10,771 nt of DNA, taken from the NCBI GenBank assembly GCA_016200365.1, contig JACQEW010000067.1, forward strand, positions 1-10,771, read 5' to 3'. Under the pieces are notes generated by a model that searched no databases, had not been told where the DNA came from, and saw only the letters and a list, made by a program, of their open reading frames with translations. Shown piece after piece: positions 1-5,317 of the stretch (position 1 is the stretch's first letter; the number at the start of each line of letters is the position of its first letter). This DNA is from Nitrospinota bacterium (GTDB lineage: Bacteria > Nitrospinota > Nitrospinia > UBA9942). The translations under genes and the position numbers were made by a program.

Positions 1-38
1 CTTATGTAATATATCACAATTAAAAGAGAAATCAAGGC

Positions 39-66
39 TTGACATATTAACACCTTGTTTTATAAT
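39..66 (+). promoter_or_regulatory. Strong sigma70-type promoter reading antisense into the next gene
   Basis: A perfect -35 TTGACA (39-44) and a perfect -10 TATAAT (61-66) are separated by 16 nt. Initiation would fall near 73. It points rightwards, straight into the 3' end of the minus-strand gene at 78-563. No plus-strand protein gene lies downstream before 4775, so any transcript would be antisense. An intrinsic terminator in the matching direction is found at 590-632. Activity is inferred from consensus only. Confidence 0.6.
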
Positions 67-77
67 AAAGAATATGA

Positions 78-563
78 TTAGTTAGCCACAAAGACACAAA
101 GGAAATAATTTATTAATTCCACGAAAGTTGGATTGGCAAGTGTCAGAGATATAAGTGCAATGGCAATAAAGATGTTTAATTTAAAGTTAAGGCTCTTAAA
201 TTTTTCATCGACCACATTAAACCTCTCATCAACCACCTTAAACCTCTCATCCATCACTTTCTCAAGGCTCTTAAACCTATCTTCAAAAATCTCCCTCGTA
301 ACAAGAAATCTCTCATTCATCTCTTTTGTAAGCCCATTAAACCTCTCTTCAAAGAGTTCTCTCGTGACAAGTTCTTTCTTTAACTCCTCTTTTACCTCAA
401 TTTTTATATGCTCTTTCTTATCTACTATTGACTCCTTTGCCTTCTCATCGATTGCATCTATTGCCCGCTCCATTGCCTTCGCAAAGACTTCTGCCTTATG
501 CCTTTCTCCAAATGCCTCCTCCAGTAAATCAAAGGCTTCTCTTGGTAATGTATAAGTTGCCAT
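78..563 (-). CDS. Coiled-coil protein with C-terminal membrane segment
   Basis: This 161-residue protein is mostly charged helix. Residues 20-125 are rich in Glu, Lys and Arg. Three consecutive heptads at 105-125 (DERFKVV, DERFNVV, DEKFKSL) indicate a coiled coil, and related ERF motifs recur from residue 73. A hydrophobic segment at about 131-151 should anchor the C-terminus in the inner membrane. The architecture (long coiled coil plus C-terminal anchor) resembles the DUF1640/CCDC90 type, but I cannot assign a family with confidence and no function follows. The start is supported by a GGAGGAG ribosome binding site (about 572-578), 8 nt before ATG. The last residues, FLCVFVAN, are encoded by an intergenic repeat (86-102), so the C-terminus seems to have been replaced or extended by repeat DNA. 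The whole gene lies opposite a predicted antisense transcript. Confidence 0.8.
   Translation of the reverse strand: MATYTLPREAFDLLEEAFGERHKAEVFAKAMERAIDAIDEKAKESIVDKKEHIKIEVKEELKKELVTRELFEERFNGLTKEMNERFLVTREIFEDRFKSLEKVMDERFKVVDERFNVVDEKFKSLNFKLNIFIAIALISLTLANPTFVELINYFLCVFVAN
86..102. repeat. CACAAAG-type dispersed repeat, single copy
   Basis: CCACAAAGACACAAAGG is built from CACAAAG words. Closely related copies occur at 2248-2272, 2361-2384 (diverged, opposite orientation), 3065-3090 and 3213-3239. This copy overlaps the 3' coding end of the coiled-coil gene on the minus strand. Confidence 0.75.
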
Positions 564-582
564 CTTTAAGCTCCTCCTCTAA

Positions 583-645
583 AGGCTGAAGGCTGAAGAT
601 AAACAATAAAAAGCCTTCAGCCTAATTTTTTTCAGCCTTCAGCCT
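583..645. repeat. Inverted clusters of the heptamer AGGCTGA / TCAGCCT
   Basis: Two tandem AGGCTGA units (583-596) face two clusters of the complementary unit (612-623 and 631-645). The same heptamer is repeated inside the pyrC coding sequence at 8024-8050, about 7.4 kb away. The first two clusters form the stem of a plus-strand terminator. Confidence 0.85.
590..632 (+). terminator. Intrinsic terminator formed by the heptamer repeats
   Basis: AGGCTGAAG (590-598) pairs perfectly with CTTCAGCCT (615-623), with a 16-nt loop. AATTTTTTT follows at 624-632. An alternative register pairs 583-592 with 614-623. The T-tract fixes the direction as plus. The only plus-strand transcription it could end is the antisense RNA from the promoter at 39-66. 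It might also be a by-product of repeat insertion. Confidence 0.6.
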
Positions 646-686
646 ATCTTTGTCACTAACACTTTTCAATCCTGCCTTCTTCAATT

Positions 687-2225
687 TTACCTTAACCTCC
701 TGTCTCTCTTCGCTCCCGGCTCCCGGCTCCCGACTACTGCCATCTCCTTCTTCTCTTCCTTTGTAAGCAGCTTGGGCAGGTTAAGTATAATCAGCATCTT
801 CTTTTCCCCTTCAAGCTTTACAACTCCTTCCATAAACTCAGTCTCTATCCCGGATATAATCCTCGGAGGATGCTCGACTGCAGATATACCTATCGCCGTA
901 ACCGCTGTTACGGCATCCACCAGAAGCCCTGTCGTTGCACCATCTATGTCCGCCATTATTATCCTTGTAAAGGCATCTCTCGGTATCGGAGGAAATCCGA
1001 ACCGCTTCCTCAAGTCAATCACGGTTATAACCTCTCCCCTTAAATTTATAACACCCTCTACGAAGGAGGGCGCCCTCGGAACTACAGTTACATCAGGGAC
1101 AAGGGTTATCTCCTTCACCTTTTCTATGTTTATCCCGAAGATGTCCTCTCCGACACTGAAGCTGACAATAGTTATACGGCTTTCCGTAATCTCCTCTCTC
1201 CCTTTTATCTTCTTTTCCTTCTGTTTCTCCGCGCCGATGCCCTTTAACATCTCTCTTATGTCAGTTGTGAATATATTTGACAAATTGAGGTAGAGTATAA
1301 GCCTTACCTTTTCTCCGTATCTGACCTTTACCACACCATGCAATTGTTCTGCTTCGGCAGTTGTGAGATGCGGAGGCGGCGGGACAATGTTATCCTTAGG
1401 CACCCTTAAGACCTCGGATACTTCATCTACTATTAATCCGACATTGAATCCGGATATACTGACTATTATTACAGAGGCATGGGTTATTTTCTCCTTTGCC
1501 CTTAAGCCGAATCTTGTGCCGAGGTTTAAAAGGGGTATAATTTCTCCCCTTAAGGATGTAACTCCTTCTATGAATTCAGGAGCCTGCGGGACAATGGTTA
1601 CTTCAGGCATATTTATAATCTCTTCCACTTCGTGAATCTCAACGGCATAGTTTTCCCTGCCGAGCTTGAAGGTTACTAATTGGGCTTCTTCCGCTGCCTT
1701 AGTCTTTTTTTCTTCTGCTGCGACGGTTCCCCCTAAAACCCCTTCTATTTCCGCCTCACCGCCAAATTCTTCTTCGCTTATCAGTTCGTCTAAATTCAAA
1801 AGGAGTATTATCCTCTTATCTTCTTTCAACTCTATCATCCCTTCCAGATATTTTTCCTTTATCCCCTTTGCTATAGGCGGCGGGGGTTGTATTGTCATCC
1901 CTCTCAGCTGCAATACCTCAGATACCGAATCCACTATCAAGCCTATCTTGTAACCCCTCATGTGAACGACTATAATCCTCGAGAATTCATTCCTCTTTGC
2001 AGCTTCCATCCCGAACCGCGTGCGGACATCTATGACAGAGAGTATCTCGCCTCTCAAGTTTATTACCCCTTCAAAATAATCAGGCGTGTTGGGCACATAG
2101 GTAATGGGTGGAATCTCGATTATCTCTTTAACATTTTCTATGTCTATGCCGAAATCCTCTGCACCAAGCTTGAAGGTAACAAGCTGTGTCTCGGTCAATA
2201 CATCTTCAGATTCCATCGTAGCCAT
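687..2225 (-). CDS. Triple CheW-domain chemotaxis scaffold protein
   Basis: CheW adaptors couple chemoreceptors to the CheA kinase; single-domain members are about 150-170 residues. This 512-residue protein carries three complete CheW domains in tandem, at about 14-152, 182-320 and 351-490. They are joined by charged linkers of about 30 residues (EEKKTKAAEE; KQKEKKIKGREE). Each domain has the signature GV(I/T)(N/S)LRGE followed by a hydrophobic strand and RFG, and the conserved GLIVD or GLLVD strand. The first two also have a PPPP loop. No receptor, CheA or other chemotaxis gene is in the window, so its array partners are elsewhere. The start is backed by a GGGAGGGG-like ribosome binding site just upstream (2230-2237). 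The tail after residue 490 is repeat-derived: GSREPGA is encoded by three 7-bp units. Multi-CheW proteins could bridge receptor arrays; that role is inferred. Confidence 0.93.
   Translation of the reverse strand: MATMESEDVLTETQLVTFKLGAEDFGIDIENVKEIIEIPPITYVPNTPDYFEGVINLRGEILSVIDVRTRFGMEAAKRNEFSRIIVVHMRGYKIGLIVDSVSEVLQLRGMTIQPPPPIAKGIKEKYLEGMIELKEDKRIILLLNLDELISEEEFGGEAEIEGVLGGTVAAEEKKTKAAEEAQLVTFKLGRENYAVEIHEVEEIINMPEVTIVPQAPEFIEGVTSLRGEIIPLLNLGTRFGLRAKEKITHASVIIVSISGFNVGLIVDEVSEVLRVPKDNIVPPPPHLTTAEAEQLHGVVKVRYGEKVRLILYLNLSNIFTTDIREMLKGIGAEKQKEKKIKGREEITESRITIVSFSVGEDIFGINIEKVKEITLVPDVTVVPRAPSFVEGVINLRGEVITVIDLRKRFGFPPIPRDAFTRIIMADIDGATTGLLVDAVTAVTAIGISAVEHPPRIISGIETEFMEGVVKLEGEKKMLIILNLPKLLTKEEKKEMAVVGSREPGAKRDRRLR
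712..732. repeat. Three tandem GCTCCCG heptamers inside the CheW gene tail
   Basis: Perfect units lie at 712-718, 719-725 and 726-732. On the minus strand they encode GSREPGA near the C-terminus of the triple-CheW protein. A similar word (CCCGGCTCC / GGAGCCGGG) forms an inverted repeat at the end of pyrC. Confidence 0.85.
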
Positions 2226-2247
2226 AAAACCCCTCCCTTAATTTTCA

Positions 2248-2384
2248 CCACAAAGACACAAAGTTCACAAAGAAAAACAAGAAGCAAGAAGTAAGAAGTC
2301 AGAAGCAAGATTTTTTTCTTGCCTCTTGCATCTTGCCTCTTTTTTAATCTTTTTTTCTTTCTCTGTGTCTCCGTGCCTCTGTGG
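2248..2384. repeat. Nested composite inverted repeat with degenerate heptamers
   Basis: The outer arms are a CACAAAG-type repeat (2248-2272) and its diverged inverse (2361-2384, CTCTGTG words). The inner arms are period-7 repeats: GAAGCAA, GAAGTAA, GAAGTCA, GAAGCAA (2281-2308), and CTTGCCT, CTTGCAT, CTTGCCT (2318-2338) facing the other way. T-tracts at 2311-2317 and 2339-2344 could give terminator activity, possibly for the Spy gene that ends at 2502. It fills most of the 276-bp gap between the Spy and CheW genes. I see no clear promoter for the CheW gene here. Confidence 0.7.
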
Positions 2385-2413
2385 TAAATTTTTATAATTT
2401 CCTTTACACGAAC

Positions 2414-2479
2414 AATTAGACAGGATTAACAGGATTCGCAATTCGTAAACTTTTATTAATCCTGTAATCCTGTCTAATT
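2414..2479. repeat. Inverted repeat of ACAGGATT words
   Basis: The left arm at 2414-2436 (AATTAGACAGGATT, then AACAGGATT) is matched by its inverse at 2458-2479 with a single-base length difference. It can form a stem of more than 20 bp around a 21-nt loop. It lies 22 bp past the stop codon of the Spy gene. There is no good T-tract, so it may be an RNA 3'-end protector or a mobile repeat instead of a terminator. Confidence 0.75.
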
Positions 2480-2501
2480 TCAGATTTTTGCCTGATATGG
2501 T

Positions 2502-3005
2502 TTACCTCCCATGAAAGGGGCTGCCGTTGTGCCGGCGGCTGTTTTTCCCGTCCTTATCATGAAATTTCTCTCGCATCTCCATAAACTTCTTGTGCTGCTC
2601 AGGGGTGAGAATCTTGCGCATATCGAGAATATCTTCGATACGGTTGTCTTCTCCCTTCATTTTCAAGGTCTTAATTTCGCTGTGAATCGCCCTAACCTTG
2701 CCTTCGTCAAAATCGGCTTTCTGCAGTTCTTTATGAAGCTCTTCCATCTTTGCATGAATTTGCTCCTGCAATTCCTTTACTTCGGCAAAGTGCTTTTTGC
2801 GATGCTCTTTAATTTTCGCCTTCTGCTCCTCGCTGAGACCAAGCTGCTCCTGAATCTTTTCCATCCTTTTCTCCATTATAGCATGGCGGTCAGGATCGGT
2901 GTCATCGCGCGGACCATGAGCCAGGACTTTTGTCTGCAGGGCAAAAACAACGGTTATGATAACCACTGCTGTGAACAAAGGGCTTTGAAAATATTTTAGT
3001 TTCAT
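2502..3005 (-). CDS. Spy/CpxP-family periplasmic protein (LTxxQ motif)
   Basis: Spy/CpxP proteins are periplasmic chaperones or stress sensors of the envelope. This 167-residue protein begins with a signal peptide: basic start, hydrophobic stretch at 10-23, likely cleavage near VLA-H at 29/30. The mature part is helical, highly charged and rich in His and Lys. It carries the two LTxxQ-type motifs of the family, LSEEQ (57-61) and LTPEQ (133-137). The start is supported by a strong AAAGGAGGTG ribosome binding site just upstream. It lies downstream of an ECF sigma and anti-sigma pair, and a sigma-E-type promoter sits 254-282 nt upstream of its start codon, so it is probably a target of that sigma factor. 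It could be the sensor that acts on the anti-sigma factor, as CnrX does in metal-resistance systems, or simply an effector chaperone. The sequence does not decide between these. Confidence 0.88.
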   Translation of the reverse strand: MKLKYFQSPLFTAVVIITVVFALQTKVLAHGPRDDTDPDRHAIMEKRMEKIQEQLGLSEEQKAKIKEHRKKHFAEVKELQEQIHAKMEELHKELQKADFDEGKVRAIHSEIKTLKMKGEDNRIEDILDMRKILTPEQHKKFMEMREKFHDKDGKNSRRHNGSPFHGR

Positions 3006-3064
3006 TGTATTTCACCTCCTTTCTTTTATCGTTTATTTATGTATGAAATTATAAACTTTTTCTC

Positions 3065-3239
3065 ACACAAAGCCACAAAGCCCACAAAGGAAATAAAAGA
3101 AAAAGATTAAGGAGAAAGGGAGAAGATGGAGAGATGGGGAAAGAAAAAAAGATTTTTTTAAAGAATACTTCCTTTCTCCCTTTCCTCAATTTCCCCATTT
3201 CTCCTTTCTTTTCTTTGTGTCCTTTGTGTCTTTGTGTGA
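3065..3239. repeat. Second nested composite inverted repeat
   Basis: It has the same design as the element at 2248-2384. The outer arms are CACAAAG words (3065-3090) and the inverse CTTTGTG words (3213-3239). The inner arms are purine-rich, roughly period-7 sequence (3111-3145) and a pyrimidine-rich counterpart (3170-3211), with an AT centre at 3142-3166. It would lie in the long 5' leader of the Spy mRNA made from the promoter at 3259-3287. Confidence 0.7.
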
Positions 3240-3258
3240 TTATTATTCTTTTGTTCTT

Positions 3259-3287
3259 TTAGACAAAATGAAAATGTGAAAAGTTCC
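3259..3287 (-). promoter_or_regulatory. Sigma-E-type promoter for the Spy-family gene
   Basis: On the minus strand, -35 GGAACTT (3281-3287) and -10 GTCTAA (3259-3264) are 16 nt apart, which matches the known RpoE consensus. The same two hexamers occur upstream of the sigma gene (4361-4388). It begins 4 bp past the anti-sigma stop codon. Predicted start near 3252, giving a leader of about 250 nt before the Spy gene that includes the composite inverted repeat. Confidence 0.85.
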
Positions 3288-3291
3288 CCTC

Positions 3292-3795
3292 TCATAAAAA
3301 ATATTTCTCGATATCCGTTCCGTAACCTTTGTCTTCCTCTGGATTTGTTTCGGATAACTCATCCATGGCAGATGCAAGATACCGTATTGATTCATCGGGT
3401 GGTGTTTTTTTGACTGTCTGATTTTGCCGGACAGGATTAAAAAATACAATTGCAGCCACAACGATAACGGCAACTGCCGCTGCTGCCAAAGCCGTCCTAA
3501 CCACAAAGATATTTTTAAATGAAGCAGCTAATTCAGGCAAAAAACCTGCTCCTGCAGTTGTCTTTTCTTCGGAAATAATCCCGGCTCTTATCTTATGCCA
3601 AATCTTCTCCTGCGAAAGCAGCAGTTTTGGCGCATCTTTAAAGGGTGCAGCCGTACTTTCGATTGCAATCTTTGCAAACTCATTGCAATGGATGCAGAAA
3701 GATAAATGAGCCTCGACTTCCTTCCTGTCTTGCTCATTCAGCATATCGTCTAAATAATCGGTCAATAATATTTCCCGAATCTCTTTACATTTCAT
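3292..3795 (-). CDS. Membrane anti-sigma factor with zinc-binding motif
   Basis: This protein should hold the ECF sigma factor encoded just upstream at the inner membrane until an envelope signal arrives. It has 167 residues. The N-terminal cytoplasmic domain has the ZAS signature His-x3-Cys-x2-Cys (H30, C34, C37), with an additional Cys at position 3. A single membrane helix spans about 99-119 (Ala/Val-rich), followed by a periplasmic tail of nearly 50 acidic residues. Its ATG lies inside the last codons of the sigma gene with an 11-nt overlap. The ribosome binding site AGGAGGT is within the sigma gene, 8 nt upstream of the ATG, so translation is probably coupled and the two products kept in proportion. 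Confidence 0.9.
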   Translation of the reverse strand: MKCKEIREILLTDYLDDMLNEQDRKEVEAHLSFCIHCNEFAKIAIESTAAPFKDAPKLLLSQEKIWHKIRAGIISEEKTTAGAGFLPELAASFKNIFVVRTALAAAAVAVIVVAAIVFFNPVRQNQTVKKTPPDESIRYLASAMDELSETNPEEDKGYGTDIEKYFL

Positions 3796-4345
3796 ATCGA
3801 GCCACCTCCTTGCTTAATGCCATCATAGCCTCCCTTGCCCTTTTAATGCGGCTGCGAACCGTGTTAATGGGAATATTCAATGTTTCGGCAATCTCCTGAT
3901 AACTCAAGCCCTCAAGACTCCTCAGGACGATACATGCCCTCTGGTCGGGATTCAGGGCATCTAAAAGTCCGCCTATCATTTTTCCATTTTCATCTTTTTT
4001 AATCCCATCTTCAACACACAAAGGGTCTTGTGCAGCAGCCATGTCATCGTTATACCCGGTTGTCTGCTTGTTCTCTCTCGACAGCCTTTTGGCGCGGTTA
4101 AGCGCCGTGTTGAGCGTAATGCGGTAAATCCATGTTTTCAATGATGATTCGCCGCGAAAGGTTTTAAGGTTCCGATATACTGTCATAAAAACTTCCTGTG
4201 CCACATCTTCGGCATCATCTGTATGGTTGACAATGCGAAACGCCACATTAGCCACAAATCCAAAATATTCTCTATATATGGACTCAAAGGCTTTAATATC
4301 GCCTTTGGCTGCCTCATTGACTATATCCACGGATATTTCACTCAT
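3785..4345 (-). CDS. RpoE-type ECF sigma factor
   Basis: This is a group IV sigma subunit that redirects RNA polymerase to envelope-stress promoters. At 186 residues it has the expected size. Region sigma2 spans about 18-90, with AFESIYREYF and DAEDVAQEVF followed by LKTWIYRITLN. Region sigma4 spans about 127-178, with LNPDQRACIVLR and the helix-turn-helix YQEIAETLNIPINTVRSRIKRAR. Together with the overlapping anti-sigma gene it forms an operon. A near-perfect RpoE-type promoter at 4361-4388 indicates autoregulation. That start site would be only about 9 nt before the ATG and would leave the weak AGGA upstream of the transcript, so the stress-induced mRNA may be nearly leaderless. The ATG at 4345 fits the usual ECF N-terminus (VNEAAKGDIKAF); no nearby alternative exists. 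Confidence 0.93.
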   Translation of the reverse strand: MSEISVDIVNEAAKGDIKAFESIYREYFGFVANVAFRIVNHTDDAEDVAQEVFMTVYRNLKTFRGESSLKTWIYRITLNTALNRAKRLSRENKQTTGYNDDMAAAQDPLCVEDGIKKDENGKMIGGLLDALNPDQRACIVLRSLEGLSYQEIAETLNIPINTVRSRIKRAREAMMALSKEVARYEM

Positions 4346-4360
4346 GGCTCATCCAATCCT

Positions 4361-4388
4361 TTAGACAACAAAAGGGACAAAAAGTTCC
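4361..4388 (-). promoter_or_regulatory. Autoregulatory sigma-E-type promoter of the sigma gene
   Basis: On the minus strand, GGAACTT (4382-4388), a 15-nt spacer and GTCTAA (4361-4366) match the RpoE consensus. Predicted start near 4354, about 9 nt before the ATG. Confidence 0.87.
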
Positions 4389-4395
4389 CAAAATA

Positions 4396-4466
4396 TTTAC
4401 CCCCACACCTTGTTGTAAATGCCCCGCATATAAGACTTATATGTGGGTCAAGGTGTGGGGGTTTAC
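4396..4466. repeat. Inverted-repeat element A with ACCCCCACACCTTG ends
   Basis: Perfect 14-bp arms lie at 4399-4412 and 4449-4462. Inside is a second stem, 4423-4434 with 4436-4447, 12 bp with one G-T pair. The same terminal word recurs in element B (4576-4628) and element C (10238-10313), so this is a dispersed REP- or MITE-like family. It sits between the sigma promoter and the pyr promoter. The left arm of A and the right arm of B share 16 bp (TTTACCCCCACACCTT), so 4396-4628 may instead be one larger element. Confidence 0.8.
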
Positions 4467-4542
4467 ATGAACATACTATCATTATGTGAGTAGGCGATGC
4501 GGTTGTCAATATAGACCAGAGACAAAAAGCCGATAAATATTC

Positions 4543-4572
4543 TTGACATAACTGAGCTTAATTGTTTATTAT
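4543..4572 (+). promoter_or_regulatory. Sigma70 promoter of the pyr operon
   Basis: TTGACA (4543-4548) is followed after 18 nt by TATTAT (4567-4572). Start near 4579 would give a leader of about 195 nt to pyrR that contains the PyrR-binding hairpin and the terminator in the right order. Confidence 0.7.
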
Positions 4573-4575
4573 TAG

Positions 4576-4628
4576 TAAACTTCCATACCTTGACTGCAGG
4601 ATATTTCCAATAAGGTGTGGGGGTAAAC
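4576..4628. repeat. Inverted-repeat element B, degenerate, at the pyr transcript 5' end
   Basis: The right arm AAGGTGTGGGGGTAAAC (4612-4628) matches elements A and C. The left arm (4576-4592) is a decayed partner agreeing at 12 of 17 positions. CATACCTT and AAGGTGTG can still pair with one G-U. It starts at the predicted transcription start and ends where the PyrR-binding hairpin begins. Confidence 0.6.
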
Positions 4629-4663
4629 TCTTTTAAGTGGTCCGGAGAGGCTATAAAGGGGAG
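4628..4663 (+). promoter_or_regulatory. PyrR-binding anti-antiterminator hairpin
   Basis: Positions 4639-4652 read GGTCCGGAGAGGCT and match the Bacillus PyrR-binding consensus ARUCCNGNGAGGYU at 13 of 14 positions. It folds as GGUC/GGCU closing the hexaloop CGGAGA. The stem extends through T4638-A4653 and G4637-U4654, then a purine internal bulge (AA, 4635-4636), then a lower stem of CTCTTTT (4628-4634) with the AAAGGGGAG segment. UMP-bound PyrR should stabilise this fold and so favour termination downstream. Confidence 0.8.
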
Positions 4664-4683
4664 ATAATGAATTGTAAGAGTTA

Positions 4684-4706
4684 CCTGCAAAAACCTTTTT
4701 TGCAGG
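4684..4706 (+). promoter_or_regulatory. Second hairpin of the pyr leader
   Basis: CCTGCAAAAA (4684-4693) pairs perfectly with TTTTTGCAGG (4697-4706) over a 3-nt loop. It lies between the PyrR hairpin and the terminator. It may bring the antiterminator halves together; AAGGGG (4656-4661) can pair with CTCCTT (4731-4736), which would break the terminator. The antiterminator pairing is an inference. Confidence 0.5.
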
Positions 4707-4726
4707 ATAAATATAAAAGGGAATAG

Positions 4727-4762
4727 AAACCTCCTTGCTGATTAACGGCAGGAGGTTTTTTT
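4727..4762 (+). terminator. Intrinsic terminator of the pyr attenuator
   Basis: AAACCTCC (4727-4734) pairs with GGAGGTTT (4751-4758), with possible inner TGC/GCA pairs, and a run of seven T (4756-4762) ends it. It is 12 bp before the pyrR start and after a PyrR-binding hairpin, the standard layout of PyrR-controlled transcription attenuation. Confidence 0.85.
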
Positions 4763-4774
4763 ATTTGTAGTGAT

Positions 4775-5317
4775 ATGAATACACGGGAAGTTATGAATGC
4801 CGATGAGATAGGCAGGGCGATTATGAGGATTGCCCATGAGGTGCTGGAAAAAAACAAGGGACCCCATGACCTCGTTATTGTCGGCATAAGGACAAGGGGT
4901 GTTTATCTTGCAGAGAGGCTGTCGGCAAAAATAAAAGAAATAGAAAAGGTTGATATTTCTGTCGGCATCATTGATATAACCCTTTACCGTGATGATGTAA
5001 AGTCCGGTCTTTCAAGGCTTATGGTGAAAAAGACCGAGATACCCTTTTCTCTTACAGATAAGAAGGTTATATTGGTGGACGATGTGCTTTATACCGGCAG
5101 GAGTATCAGGGCTGCCATTGACGGATTGATAGATTTCGGGAGACCTTCAAATATACAACTGGCGGTTCTTATAGACAGGGGGCACAGGGAACTGCCGATA
5201 CGGGCTGATTTTGTCGGAAAGAATATCCCTACATCCCATGATGAGTCAGTAAAGGTTATGCTGAAAGAAGAGGATGGGGTGGACAGGGTTATTGTAGAAA
5301 AAGAAGATGATAAATAA
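4775..5317 (+). CDS. pyrR: PyrR, pyrimidine operon attenuator / uracil phosphoribosyltransferase
   Basis: PyrR binds pyr leader RNA when UMP is plentiful and causes termination; many members also make UMP from uracil and PRPP. This 180-residue protein is of normal length. It has the PRPP loop VILVDDVLYTGRS at 98-110, the early IVGIRTRGVYLAERL segment at 35-49, and the family-typical VLIDRGHRELPIRADFVGKNIPTS at 131-154. The attenuator in front of it (4628-4762) is its expected target, so it represses its own operon. The start is uncertain: ATG at 4775 has no good ribosome binding site, since the GGAGG at 4751-4755 is about 19 nt away and inside the terminator stem. ATG at 4793 (residue 7) is possible but would trim the usual N-terminus. 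The 3' end overlaps pyrB by 11 nt. Confidence 0.96.
   Translation: MNTREVMNADEIGRAIMRIAHEVLEKNKGPHDLVIVGIRTRGVYLAERLSAKIKEIEKVDISVGIIDITLYRDDVKSGLSRLMVKKTEIPFSLTDKKVILVDDVLYTGRSIRAAIDGLIDFGRPSNIQLAVLIDRGHRELPIRADFVGKNIPTSHDESVKVMLKEEDGVDRVIVEKEDDK

Noticed and set aside
133..555. 140-residue plus-strand reading frame opposite the coiled-coil gene
   Set aside because: Ser/Leu-rich low-complexity product, no ribosome binding site, and exactly antisense to a better supported gene.
583..645. CRISPR-like array of short repeats
   Set aside because: The units are 7 bp, tandem or inverted, with no regular unique spacers and no cas genes.
3243..3506. 87-residue minus-strand frame overlapping the anti-sigma gene
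   Set aside because: Out-of-frame shadow of the membrane segment of the anti-sigma gene; no support of its own.
4463..4887. Short minus-strand frames in the pyr leader and over the pyrR start
   Set aside because: They lie over the promoter, attenuator and pyrR coding region, with no ribosome binding sites or recognisable domains.
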